Positions 36,018 to 42,985 of a stretch of 64,000 nt of DNA are shown here, piece by piece. The notes below the pieces were generated by a model. The model was given only the letters and a program-made list of their open reading frames with translations. It had not been told where the DNA came from and did not search any database. Position numbers and translations under genes: made by a program. The stretch comes from JADJLQ01 sp044227925. Its GTDB lineage: Bacteria; Bacteroidota; Bacteroidia; Chitinophagales; Saprospiraceae. The DNA lies in the NCBI GenBank assembly GCA_044227925.1, contig JBGAVW010000003.1, positions 100,594 to 164,593 of the forward strand, read 5' to 3'. Positions within the stretch are counted from its first letter, which is position 1. The number at the start of each line of letters is the position of its first letter.

Positions 36018-37184
36018 TTAATATGTAGGCATGGTGTGATCAATTTCTTTTGCCCAGGCAAGTATACCCCCTTCGAGATTATACAGATTTTGAAATCCAT
36101 ACTTCTCCTGTAAAAGTTCTATGACATCCGAGCTGCGTTTTCCACTACGGCAATGTACTATCACCTGTTTATCATTTGAGATTTTGGGCACATGCTGCAG
36201 TATTTCGCTTTTAGGCATCAACTCACCTTTAATATTGGCTATCTCGTATTCATATGCCTCCCGCACATCTACAATCTGTATCCTCGCATGCTTTTTAATT
36301 AATTCATCGAGTTGTTTGACATTGATTGATTTTACTTCCTGTTTGGATTCAGACTCGACTGCTCCCACACCACAAAATTGTTGATAGTCTATCAATCCTT
36401 TTTGTGAAGGGTTTTCTCCATTTAGAGGATTATCTTTTCTTCGCTTAATTTTCAACGTTCGCGTTTCAAATGAAGACGCATCAAATAAAAACAATCTTCC
36501 GCTCAAAGTCTCGCCTACACCGCTGATCACTTTTATTACTTCACTGGCCTGGAGGCTTCCGAGAATACCGGGTAACACTCCTATTACACCCCCTTCTGCA
36601 CATGAAGGTACCAATCCGGGGGGAGGAGGTGTTGGGAATAAATCGCGATAATTTGGGCCCAGGACACCATGTTTATCTTTATAGTTAAATACCGTTGCCT
36701 GACCTTCAAACCTATAAATGGAGGCATACACATTCACTTTCCCCAAAAGCACACATGCATCATTTACTAAATATCGTGTTGGAAAATTGTCAGTACCATC
36801 AGCCACCACATCAAAATCCTTAATTATATCCAAGGCATTATCACTTGTAAGAGCAGTTTCATAGGTCACGAATTTAACATATGGATTCAACGCTTCCAAT
36901 CTTCTTTTAGCAGCCTGCACTTTGGGCTGTCCCAAATCTTCGCGGGTAAAAAGCACTTGTCTTTGGAGATTACTATCATCTACCACATCAAAATCTACCA
37001 ATCCTATAGTGCCCACACCGGCTGCAGTGAGATATAATAATAAGGGAGCCCCTAAGCCACCGGTACCTACCACAAGTACCTTGGCTTGTTTTAGTTTTTT
37101 CTGACCTTCGATATTAAACTCAGGCAAAATCAAATGCCGGCTATATCGTGCTAACTCTTCGGATGAAAATTTTACTTCGCTCAT
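36018..37184 (-). CDS. moeZ: MoeZ-type adenylyltransferase/sulfurtransferase (ThiF-rhodanese fusion)
   Basis: The 388-residue enzyme activates the C-terminus of a ubiquitin-like sulfur carrier by adenylation, then loads it with sulfur. The N-terminal E1-like domain has GTGGLG at residues 40-45, plus DFDVVDDSNLQRQ and DGTDNFPTRY. Residues near 190 read LVPSCAEGGVIGVLPG. The C-terminal rhodanese domain has active-site Cys345 in HCRSGKRSS. The two CxxC zinc motifs of classic MoeB are replaced (NYRDLFP; no second pair), exactly as I recall for mycobacterial MoeZ. The neighbouring carrier, protease and cysteine synthase genes point to CysO as its main partner. It may also serve MoaD. Confidence 0.9.
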   Translation of the reverse strand: MSEVKFSSEELARYSRHLILPEFNIEGQKKLKQAKVLVVGTGGLGAPLLLYLTAAGVGTIGLVDFDVVDDSNLQRQVLFTREDLGQPKVQAAKRRLEALNPYVKFVTYETALTSDNALDIIKDFDVVADGTDNFPTRYLVNDACVLLGKVNVYASIYRFEGQATVFNYKDKHGVLGPNYRDLFPTPPPPGLVPSCAEGGVIGVLPGILGSLQASEVIKVISGVGETLSGRLFLFDASSFETRTLKIKRRKDNPLNGENPSQKGLIDYQQFCGVGAVESESKQEVKSINVKQLDELIKKHARIQIVDVREAYEYEIANIKGELMPKSEILQHVPKISNDKQVIVHCRSGKRSSDVIELLQEKYGFQNLYNLEGGILAWAKEIDHTMPTY

Positions 37185-37210
37185 TATTGATTCGGTATTT
37201 AAATATTATT

Positions 37211-37486
37211 TTATAATCCACCGGCTATGGCAGGTATTATAGATATGGTGTCGGTATCGTTTACTTCGGTCACACTGCCTTTCAGATCTTCTATGTCATC
37301 TTCTCCAATAAATATTCTCACAAAACCTCTTAGTTGGTCATCTTCAGTAAAAAGATGTTTGTCCAACTCGGGAAACTGATTGGTCAGGTCTTTTATGGAT
37401 TCCAATACGGTACCGCTTTTGACTGCCACGGTGGATTGGTTTAATGTAAATTTTCTTAAAGGTGTAGGAATAATAATTTTAGCCAT
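37211..37486 (-). CDS. cysO: CysO/MoaD-family sulfur carrier protein ending in Gly-Gly-Leu
   Basis: This 91-residue ubiquitin-fold protein carries sulfur as a C-terminal thiocarboxylate. Motifs IPTPLRKFTLNQSTV, the LTNQFPELDKHLF helix and LRGFVRIFIGEDDIEDLKG match CysO/ThiS family members. The tail is ISIIPAIAGGL: the usual terminal Gly-Gly is followed by one extra Leu before the TAA (codons verified at 37211-37222). A carrier with a capped Gly-Gly needs proteolysis before adenylation. In the thioquinolobactin pathway the JAMM protease QbsD trims the carrier QbsE in this way. The gene overlaps the JAMM protease gene by eight bases. Confidence 0.88.
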   Translation of the reverse strand: MAKIIIPTPLRKFTLNQSTVAVKSGTVLESIKDLTNQFPELDKHLFTEDDQLRGFVRIFIGEDDIEDLKGSVTEVNDTDTISIIPAIAGGL

Positions 37487-37937
37487 GTTGTTGAGTTATA
37501 GATTTTGAAAGTTTGTTTTTATAAATAATTTCTATGGGTTCTTCTATAAATAGTCGGTTTTCATTGAGGCGCCAGGATCTGGTATCCATCGCTTGTCCTT
37601 CGTGCACACTTGTAATAAAATAGGAAAACTCTGGCAATGCGTCGTCGAGGTCTCTGCCTGAAGGCATGGGGGGATGCTCAGGATGGGAGTGAAATACTCC
37701 TATCAGGGCCAGGTTGTTTTCCAATGCGAATCGCTCTGCTTTCATAAATTCCTTTGGGGGAATAGTATAGTGCACCCTGCTGTTATCATCATTGTTTATT
37801 ACCTCATGCACCCTATTTATTTTACAGTCTATACCATCATTAAATCCAAATAAAAAGCCACAGCATTCATTAGGATAAGCTTTTTCACTTATCAGATGTA
37901 TTTCTTTTAGAGCAGCAGGTTCTATTGATATAGTCAT
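37479..37937 (-). CDS. mec: JAMM/MPN+ metalloprotease, Mec type
   Basis: The 152-residue protein has the complete JAMM zinc motif: Glu24 (NECCGFLFG), then His83-Ser-His85, seven residues, Ser93, two residues, Asp96. In Mycobacterium tuberculosis the homologue Mec+ cuts cysteine from the CysO-cysteine adduct. In the related QbsD system the protease matures the carrier. Here both activities could be needed because CysO ends in an extra Leu. It lies two bases after cysM and overlaps cysO, so the three products are tightly co-expressed. Confidence 0.9.
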   Translation of the reverse strand: MTISIEPAALKEIHLISEKAYPNECCGFLFGFNDGIDCKINRVHEVINNDDNSRVHYTIPPKEFMKAERFALENNLALIGVFHSHPEHPPMPSGRDLDDALPEFSYFITSVHEGQAMDTRSWRLNENRLFIEEPIEIIYKNKLSKSITQQHG

Positions 37938-37939
37938 TA

Positions 37940-38869
37940 TTATTTTTTTAATGCCTCCTGGTATTTGGATGCATCATCAGCGAAAATGGTTACCACATGT
38001 CCGTAGTCTACACTTTTTGCCACCCGTATAGCGCCAACTAAATTTGCCGCTGCAGAGGGACTTATTAATAATCCTTCGTTTTTAGCTACCAGATCTATCA
38101 TTTTAAAAGCATCGTAAGATGAAACTTCTAGTATTTGGTCTGGTGCTTTAGGGTCATAAATGCCGGGAATTTCAGCGGTCTCGAGATGCTTCCAACCCTC
38201 CAGACCATGCAGGGGGCCGTCTGGTTGCAATGCAATACACCTTATTTTATCATTATATTCTTTTAGTTTTCTGGTGGTCCCTGTAAATGATCCTGTGGTG
38301 CCGAGGCCTGCAACAAAATGAGTAATTTCACCGGAAGATTGCCTCCAAATTTCAGGAGCCGTAGTCATATAGTGTGCTTTCCAGTTATTATCATTATTAT
38401 ATTGATCACAGTAGAAATAGGGTATGTCCATTTTGGAAAAGATATCCAGAGCTACCTGCCTTGATTCATCTGTGCCTCCATACGGTGAGCTCAACACTAA
38501 TTCTGCACCTAGTTTTTTCAAAATCAGTTGTCTCATTTTAGAAGCATTTTCGGGCATGATCAGTTTTATTTTCAACCCTAAGCTTGCTGCCAACGTAGCA
38601 AGTGCAATACCTGTATTGCCGCTGGTGGCATCCAAAATAGTGTGATGTGGCTGCAGATTACCGGAGATGACCCCTCTGCGGAGCATATTGTAGGCGGGCC
38701 TTGATTTTACACTGCCCCCTAATTGTTGCCACTCCAGTTTAGCATAAATTTTGACCCGCTCAGTAGAAAAGCTTTTTAATGGATATAAAGGAGTATCACC
38801 AACCCAACGTGAAAGAGATTCTACCTTCTCCAACAATTCTGTATTATTTTCTATTACTATTTGATTCAT
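37940..38869 (-). CDS. cysM: PLP-dependent cysteine synthase, CysM type
   Basis: The 309-residue enzyme belongs to the fold-type II PLP family. The cofactor lysine is Lys55 in LGGSVKSRPAYNM, the substrate-binding loop is TSGNTGIALA, and the phosphate-binding loop is GLGTTGSFTGT. In the CysO pathway this enzyme joins the carrier thiocarboxylate to an activated serine (O-phosphoserine in mycobacteria) to give CysO-cysteine. Whether O-phosphoserine or O-acetylserine is used here cannot be read from the sequence. The ATG at 38869 is 21 bases after the second leader terminator, so expression depends on readthrough of that terminator. Confidence 0.9.
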   Translation of the reverse strand: MNQIVIENNTELLEKVESLSRWVGDTPLYPLKSFSTERVKIYAKLEWQQLGGSVKSRPAYNMLRRGVISGNLQPHHTILDATSGNTGIALATLAASLGLKIKLIMPENASKMRQLILKKLGAELVLSSPYGGTDESRQVALDIFSKMDIPYFYCDQYNNDNNWKAHYMTTAPEIWRQSSGEITHFVAGLGTTGSFTGTTRKLKEYNDKIRCIALQPDGPLHGLEGWKHLETAEIPGIYDPKAPDQILEVSSYDAFKMIDLVAKNEGLLISPSAAANLVGAIRVAKSVDYGHVVTIFADDASKYQEALKK

Positions 38870-38890
38870 TTGTTATTCTTTTCCTATTAT

Positions 38891-38926
38891 CAAAAAAGCC
38901 TTTCGGATTTTACTCTCGAAAGGCTT
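38891..38926 (-). terminator. Leader terminator 2, immediately before cysM
   Basis: A perfect 10-bp stem (38917-38926 with 38896-38905; AAGCCTTTCG / CGAAAGGCTT on the minus strand) with an 11-base loop runs into a T-tract. A terminator between a promoter and the first structural gene is the signature of attenuation. Confidence 0.88.
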
Positions 38927-38980
38927 CTGATAATTCTTTTTGAAAAATGTATTACGATTTTACTTCATTGCCGTTCGAGA
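38915..38980 (-). promoter_or_regulatory. Candidate antiterminator 2
   Basis: On the minus strand TCTCGAACGGC (38980-38970, inside the second Cys-rich leader frame) is complementary to GCCTTTCGAGA (38924-38914) at 10 of 11 positions. The second segment overlaps the 5' arm of terminator 2, so the two hairpins exclude each other. The first segment lies downstream of the Cys23-Cys24 codons, where it would stay free if a ribosome stalled on them. Confidence 0.72.
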
Positions 38981-39065
38981 TGAATTGGTTACTACAACAA
39001 TAATACGCACATGTACAGCTTGCGACTGCCTCCGCGATTTTACTTGTAGTATAAGAATTCATCAT
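38952..39065 (-). CDS. Cysteine-rich leader peptide 2
   Basis: This 37-codon frame starts with two consecutive ATG codons (39065 and 39062) and ends with TAA at 38952-38954. The peptide has four cysteines, all TGT, at positions 17, 19, 23 and 24, in the segment AVASCTCAYYCCSNQ. It lies between two terminators and in front of cysM. I read it as a regulatory leader whose translation speed reports Cys-tRNA supply, not as a functional protein. The 9-mer AGTAAAATC occurs twice in this frame and once in the loop of terminator 2. Confidence 0.75.
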   Translation of the reverse strand: MMNSYTTSKIAEAVASCTCAYYCCSNQFISNGNEVKS

Positions 39066-39087
39066 GTTTGTCTTGGTCTATAAATTT

Positions 39088-39125
39088 AAAAAGCCTTCTG
39101 TTCTTTGCTGACCAGAAGGCTTTTT
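39088..39125 (-). terminator. Leader terminator 1, between the two leader frames
   Basis: A perfect 13-bp stem (39113-39125 with 39088-39100; AAAAAGCCTTCTG / CAGAAGGCTTTTT on the minus strand) has a 12-base loop and ends in a T/A-rich run. It lies 38 bases after the first leader frame. Confidence 0.88.
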
Positions 39126-39169
39126 GATATTTTTTATTTAAATGATATCCATTTACTTCTATGTCAGCA
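39106..39169 (-). promoter_or_regulatory. Candidate antiterminator 1
   Basis: On the minus strand TGCTGAC (39169-39163, covering the last Cys codon and the stop of leader 1) pairs perfectly with GTCAGCA (39112-39106) in the loop of terminator 1. AGAAG (39160-39156) pairs with CTTCT (39118-39114) in the 5' arm of the terminator. That gives 12 pairs with a small internal loop. A ribosome at the leader stop codon would cover the upstream strand; one stalled on the earlier Cys codons would not. Confidence 0.75.
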
Positions 39170-39226
39170 CGGGTCGCTACAACAGCAACAACAACAAGCA
39201 CAACACAAATTAAAAATAGAACTCAT
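39164..39226 (-). CDS. Poly-cysteine leader peptide 1
   Basis: This 20-codon frame from ATG (39226) to TGA (39164-39166) encodes MSSIFNLCCACCCCCCSDPC, with nine cysteines including six in a row (codons 11-16). It begins about 13 bases from the predicted transcript start and is the first frame of the mRNA. Such a Cys density next to a cysteine synthesis operon is hard to explain by chance. By analogy with the His, Trp and Leu leaders of enterobacteria and the poly-Cys leader frames of mycobacteria, it should sense charged Cys-tRNA. Confidence 0.85.
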   Translation of the reverse strand: MSSIFNLCCACCCCCCSDPC

Positions 39227-39245
39227 TTATTTTATTTGACGGACA

Positions 39246-39277
39246 CAAATATACAAGAGTCGTACCAAGTTTTCAAA
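39246..39277 (-). promoter_or_regulatory. Bacteroidota-type promoter of the cysteine operon
   Basis: On the minus strand a -33 TTTG (39277-39274) is separated by 20 bases from a perfect -7 box TATATTTG (39253-39246). This matches the TTTG-N19-21-TAnnTTTG consensus. Predicted transcription starts near 39240, about 13 bases before the first leader frame. Confidence 0.8.
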
Positions 39278-39412
39278 GTATTTAAAAAATAGAGAGGTTA
39301 AAACTGAGTTAAAAAAATTAAGAAAAAAAACAGTAAAATTACCTGGCAATCAACTGTTTAAATTTGAAACCTGCAAATGAAAATTACAAATTAGTTGTAA
39401 AAAGAAAAAGGG

Positions 39413-39775
39413 TTACCAGCTGATTTTATCTCCCTCATCTTCGGATTTGTGATCATCTTCAGCATGCTCGTCACTTTGATTTTGTTCACGGTGGGCAAAC
39501 TGGTCATAATCATATTCGGGAAGCAAATCAGTTTTTACATGATTTATTACATCCATTAACCCTTCGGCAAAACGATTAAAATCTTCTTTGTATAAAAAGA
39601 TCTGATGCCTGGTGTACCCATTGCCGTCACTTCTGCGGGTACTTTCAGTAAGAGTCAGATAATAATCATTACCCCGGGTTTTCATTACATCAAAAAAATA
39701 GGTTCTTTTGCGACCCGCTTTTACTTTGTGCGAGTACACATTAGAATTGCTACGAGATCCGCCATCGTTTTCCAC
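39413..39775 (-). CDS. DUF3276 / PUR-like nucleic-acid-binding protein
   Basis: The 120-residue protein has the conserved core SHKVKAGRKRTYFFDVMKTRGNDYYLTLTES and HQIFLYKEDFNRFAEGL of the DUF3276 family, whose fold resembles the PUR repeat of Pur-alpha. Proteins of this fold in Borrelia and Bacteroides bind DNA or RNA. The tail (about residues 92-120) is highly acidic. The frame has only a GTG start (39775). It is transcribed in the same direction as the cysteine operon but ends 136 bases before that operon's promoter. Confidence 0.82.
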   Translation of the reverse strand: MENDGGSRSNSNVYSHKVKAGRKRTYFFDVMKTRGNDYYLTLTESTRRSDGNGYTRHQIFLYKEDFNRFAEGLMDVINHVKTDLLPEYDYDQFAHREQNQSDEHAEDDHKSEDEGDKISW

Positions 39776-39852
39776 TGTTTAGAATTTTTTAAGGTTATTT
39801 ATATCCAAATATACAAATTCCGTAATAAGAATAAAATTTAAGACCTTTTTTT

Positions 39853-41637
39853 TCAAAGGGAATTAATATCCTGTAATTGGGCATTTTCCTCCCATTTTTG
39901 TTGTTCTAAAATTTCGAAGTACACCCCTTTCCTTTGCAATAAAGCCTCGTGCGTACCCGATTCAACCAATGCCCCTTTATCTATTACCAGGATCCTTGAA
40001 AAATTAGAAAGATGACTCACACGATGGGTAATGAGAATAGCTGTTTTATCCTTAAGTGCTTCATCAAAAGCAGATAATATGGCCTGTTCTGTACGGGTAT
40101 CCACTGCACTGAGACAATCGTCTAAAATTAAAATCTCCGGTTTTTTAATTAAAGCTCTGGCTATCGCTATTCGTTGTTTTTGCCCGCCCGAGAGGGTCAC
40201 TCCGCGTTCTCCTAAAATTGTTTCTTCTTTTGCAGGTAATTTTTCTATCTCAGCATCGATAGCAGCATATTTCGTGTATTTATTTATATCCGGAGCCAGT
40301 GTACTATCTGTTCCAAACAGAATATTTTCTTTGATGGTCTCAGAAAACAAAAACTGGTCCTGAGGTACATATCCAATTCTTTTTCGCAATTCCTCCAATC
40401 GGTACTCTTTTATATTTTTATCATCTATCAAAATCTCACCTGAGGTGACATCGAAAAGCCTGAGCAATAATTCGGCAATGGTGGTTTTACCCGCCGCAGT
40501 CCGGCCAATGATGGCTATGCGTTCACCCGGATTTATTATAAAAGAGACAGAATTAAGTGCTTTTACTCCCGTATTGGGGTAAATAAATGAAACATTTCTA
40601 AACTCAATCTTACCGAGCAGGGTTTGAGGAACAATGGTGCCATTATTTATAATTTCAGGGGATCTTTCGCTAAACTCTAAAATTCGTTTCATGGAGGCTT
40701 CTGCCTGTTGTATAATAGATGCCAGCCAGCCGATTGCTGTTACAGGCCAGGCAAGCATATTTATATAAATGACAAACTCTGCTATATTGCCAGCCGTAAT
40801 AGCTCCGGCCTGAACTCTATACGCACCCGCCCATACTATCACCACTGTACTCACTCCTGTAAGCAACATGATCAATGGGAAAAACAGTGCATTTACTTTT
40901 GACAATTGCCAGGTATTTGCTTTATATACTTCTGCCTGTTCAGCGAACATAGAATTCATAGATTTTTCCTGTGTATACGATTTTACTATCCTGATTCCCG
41001 AAAATACTTCCTGGGCGATGGTAGTTAACTTAGAAAGTTGTTGTTGAATTTTTGTACTTCGGCGATTAATTATAGAGCTTACATAATAGATAGAAATGGA
41101 TAACAATGGAAGCGGCAATAAAGTAAGTAAAGATAAAGTGAGATCGACTTTAATCATACTGGCTACCACCAGAATAATCAATGCACCCAGATCAATGGCA
41201 TATAAAACAGCAGGACCAAGATACATTCTCACTTTTGAAACATCTTCCGAGATACGAGACATCATATCACCCGTAGTTTGTTTTCTATAAAAGGCCTGAT
41301 CCAAATCCGAATATGTATTATAGATCTCTTTCCTGAGATCATATTCAATCAATCTCGACATTACTATTATTGTCTGCCTCATAAAATACATAAAAAGGCC
41401 CATTAATACTGCGCATCCAAAAACAATCAAAGCGAATTTTAGCAATTTTGGAGATAAAATTTTTGCAGTCTGCTCTGTCGGATTTTTCAATTCTTCAATT
41501 ACCAGGTCCAGTGCCTGCCCAATCAACTGAGGCTGCACAATGCGGAAATAATTCATCAATATCACAAAAAGGATACCGAGTATAAATCTCCATTTATATT
41601 TTACAAAGAATCGGTTTAAAGTCCAGAGGTATTTCAA
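39853..41637 (-). CDS. ABC exporter, fused membrane and ATPase domains (MsbA/MdlB-like)
   Basis: The product is 594 residues from TTG at 41637 (MKYLWTLNRF). The frame is open to 41742, but that lies upstream of a good -7 box at 41660-41667 and adds 35 non-conserved residues. Six membrane segments occupy about residues 10-300. The ATPase domain has Walker A GRTAAGKTT (the middle glycine is Ala), Q-loop YVPQDQ, signature LSGGQKQR, Walker B ILILDDCLS and the switch His in ITHR. It is a half-transporter that works as a homo- or heterodimer to export lipids, drugs or peptides. Substrate unknown. Confidence 0.9.
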   Translation of the reverse strand: MKYLWTLNRFFVKYKWRFILGILFVILMNYFRIVQPQLIGQALDLVIEELKNPTEQTAKILSPKLLKFALIVFGCAVLMGLFMYFMRQTIIVMSRLIEYDLRKEIYNTYSDLDQAFYRKQTTGDMMSRISEDVSKVRMYLGPAVLYAIDLGALIILVVASMIKVDLTLSLLTLLPLPLLSISIYYVSSIINRRSTKIQQQLSKLTTIAQEVFSGIRIVKSYTQEKSMNSMFAEQAEVYKANTWQLSKVNALFFPLIMLLTGVSTVVIVWAGAYRVQAGAITAGNIAEFVIYINMLAWPVTAIGWLASIIQQAEASMKRILEFSERSPEIINNGTIVPQTLLGKIEFRNVSFIYPNTGVKALNSVSFIINPGERIAIIGRTAAGKTTIAELLLRLFDVTSGEILIDDKNIKEYRLEELRKRIGYVPQDQFLFSETIKENILFGTDSTLAPDINKYTKYAAIDAEIEKLPAKEETILGERGVTLSGGQKQRIAIARALIKKPEILILDDCLSAVDTRTEQAILSAFDEALKDKTAILITHRVSHLSNFSRILVIDKGALVESGTHEALLQRKGVYFEILEQQKWEENAQLQDINSL

Positions 41638-41659
41638 GGAGAATAATTTATTAAGAATG

Positions 41660-41667
41660 CAAATGTA
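41660..41667 (-). promoter_or_regulatory. -7 box for the ABC exporter gene
   Basis: TACATTTG on the minus strand matches TAnnTTTG. The transcript would start near 41653, giving a 16-base leader before the TTG start at 41637. No clear -33 element. Confidence 0.5.
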
Positions 41668-41857
41668 TAATAAAAGAAAATAAGATGCTTGCCAGACCTC
41701 CTGCCCAAGGCGCCTTAGCCATTGGATCCAAAAACAAAGCAAAAGTCATTGAGCGGTAATATTTGCTACTATCGGATGATTTTCAGGGCACCCTTAACTT
41801 GGGATTTGGACTTCCGGAATACCCTGTGATGTCCATGCCAGTCTTTTGTGAATTAAA

Positions 41858-42985
41858 TTAATTGAGATTAAAATCTAAATAAGGTTCCATCCTGGTCCAA
41901 AATGAAGATTCCAGTACTTCAATCTGCTTTAAATCTTCAAGTTTATAAATTGGCGCATGCTGTTTTATAAAATTCTGAATGATCAAAGCTTGTTTTTTGT
42001 CCATATAAGGATGATGAATTTTGGTAAAGTCCGTCTTATTCACATCAATTCTTTTTATTCCCTCTCCTACCTGGACTTTAGAAACAATTTTGGCAAAGGT
42101 GGAATCGGGCAAACCATAGACTTCCTTTAATTGATTTACGGTATAGAAACCACCCAGGAGATCCCGGTATTTTACAATTCTTGAAGCTAATTTTGAGCCA
42201 ATCCCCGGAAGGTATTTCAGCGCGGTAGTATCGGATTGGTTTAAATTTATAATACCAATTTTTTCAGGGGCATTGACATTGGTCACCACCGATTTGACTG
42301 ATTTACCGGAAGAGTCTATGTCTTGTGAAACATCTTCAAAAAGTATAAAAGGAGAAAGTATTTCCACCAGCGAGTCGTTCATCCCTATTACTTTTTTGAG
42401 ATCTTGGATGGTTTTAAATATTTTTCCACTTTGTCTGTAATTTATTAATGTATTGGCAACACGACCAGACATTCCAATTTCAATCAGGCTTTTATAAGAA
42501 GCCTTGTTTAGATCCAGAGGCAGAGCTTTTTCAATTAATTTTTCAGCATTTTCCATCGGTTGTAGCCGCACAAATGACCTGAGCCGCTCTACATCACCTG
42601 GTCTTATCCCATATATTTTTTTCAAGTCATCAGCAGATTTAAACCGGCCACCTTTTGAAGTATAATTTGTCCAGGCAGACGCCACACGGGCTGATAATCC
42701 AAAATTTTCCAATTCAGCTTTTGAAACCAAATTGGGGTCAAAAGGAATCAATTCAGTATTTGTATTTGCATCAATTGCCTCGGGCTCATGTGTTTGACTA
42801 GAACTAATCGAGTCAATCCCATTTTTATCAATAGTGCTTACTGTGTATAATTGCTTTCTTGGCCACCAAAGGATCAGGCAATACACCAGGATAGAGACTG
42901 CTAATAAGGCTGCCAGGAAAAAAACTGATTTTCGTTCCTGATGATTCAGATTAACAAATGAATTTTCAGCAAGGTATTTTTTCAT
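41858..42985 (-). CDS. ComEA-like helix-hairpin-helix protein
   Basis: The 375-residue protein has one N-terminal membrane helix (about 22-43) followed by four ComEA-type helix-hairpin-helix units: GLSARVASAWTNYTSKGG, GMSGRVANTLINYRQSG, LPGIGSKLASRIVKYRDLLGG and MDKKQALIIQNFI. ComEA binds incoming DNA in natural transformation; four repeats on one chain is more than the classic single unit. The four-base overlap with comEC strengthens a DNA-uptake role, though such HhH proteins also occur in non-competent Bacteroidota. Confidence 0.82.
   Translation of the reverse strand: MKKYLAENSFVNLNHQERKSVFFLAALLAVSILVYCLILWWPRKQLYTVSTIDKNGIDSISSSQTHEPEAIDANTNTELIPFDPNLVSKAELENFGLSARVASAWTNYTSKGGRFKSADDLKKIYGIRPGDVERLRSFVRLQPMENAEKLIEKALPLDLNKASYKSLIEIGMSGRVANTLINYRQSGKIFKTIQDLKKVIGMNDSLVEILSPFILFEDVSQDIDSSGKSVKSVVTNVNAPEKIGIINLNQSDTTALKYLPGIGSKLASRIVKYRDLLGGFYTVNQLKEVYGLPDSTFAKIVSKVQVGEGIKRIDVNKTDFTKIHHPYMDKKQALIIQNFIKQHAPIYKLEDLKQIEVLESSFWTRMEPYLDFNLN

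Noticed and set aside
39164..39226. Poly-Cys frame as a metallothionein or ribosomally made peptide precursor
   Set aside because: No processing enzyme or transporter gene is adjacent, and the frame is followed by a terminator with a matched antiterminator in front of a cysteine biosynthesis operon. A regulatory leader explains all parts.
38870..39240. T-box or S-box/SAM riboswitch upstream of cysM
   Set aside because: No T-box sequence or multi-stem riboswitch pattern is visible; the region is accounted for by two short frames and their hairpins.
41638..41742. Upstream ATG for the ABC exporter
   Set aside because: The extra 35 residues are not typical and contain the likely promoter; TTG at 41637 fits the family start.
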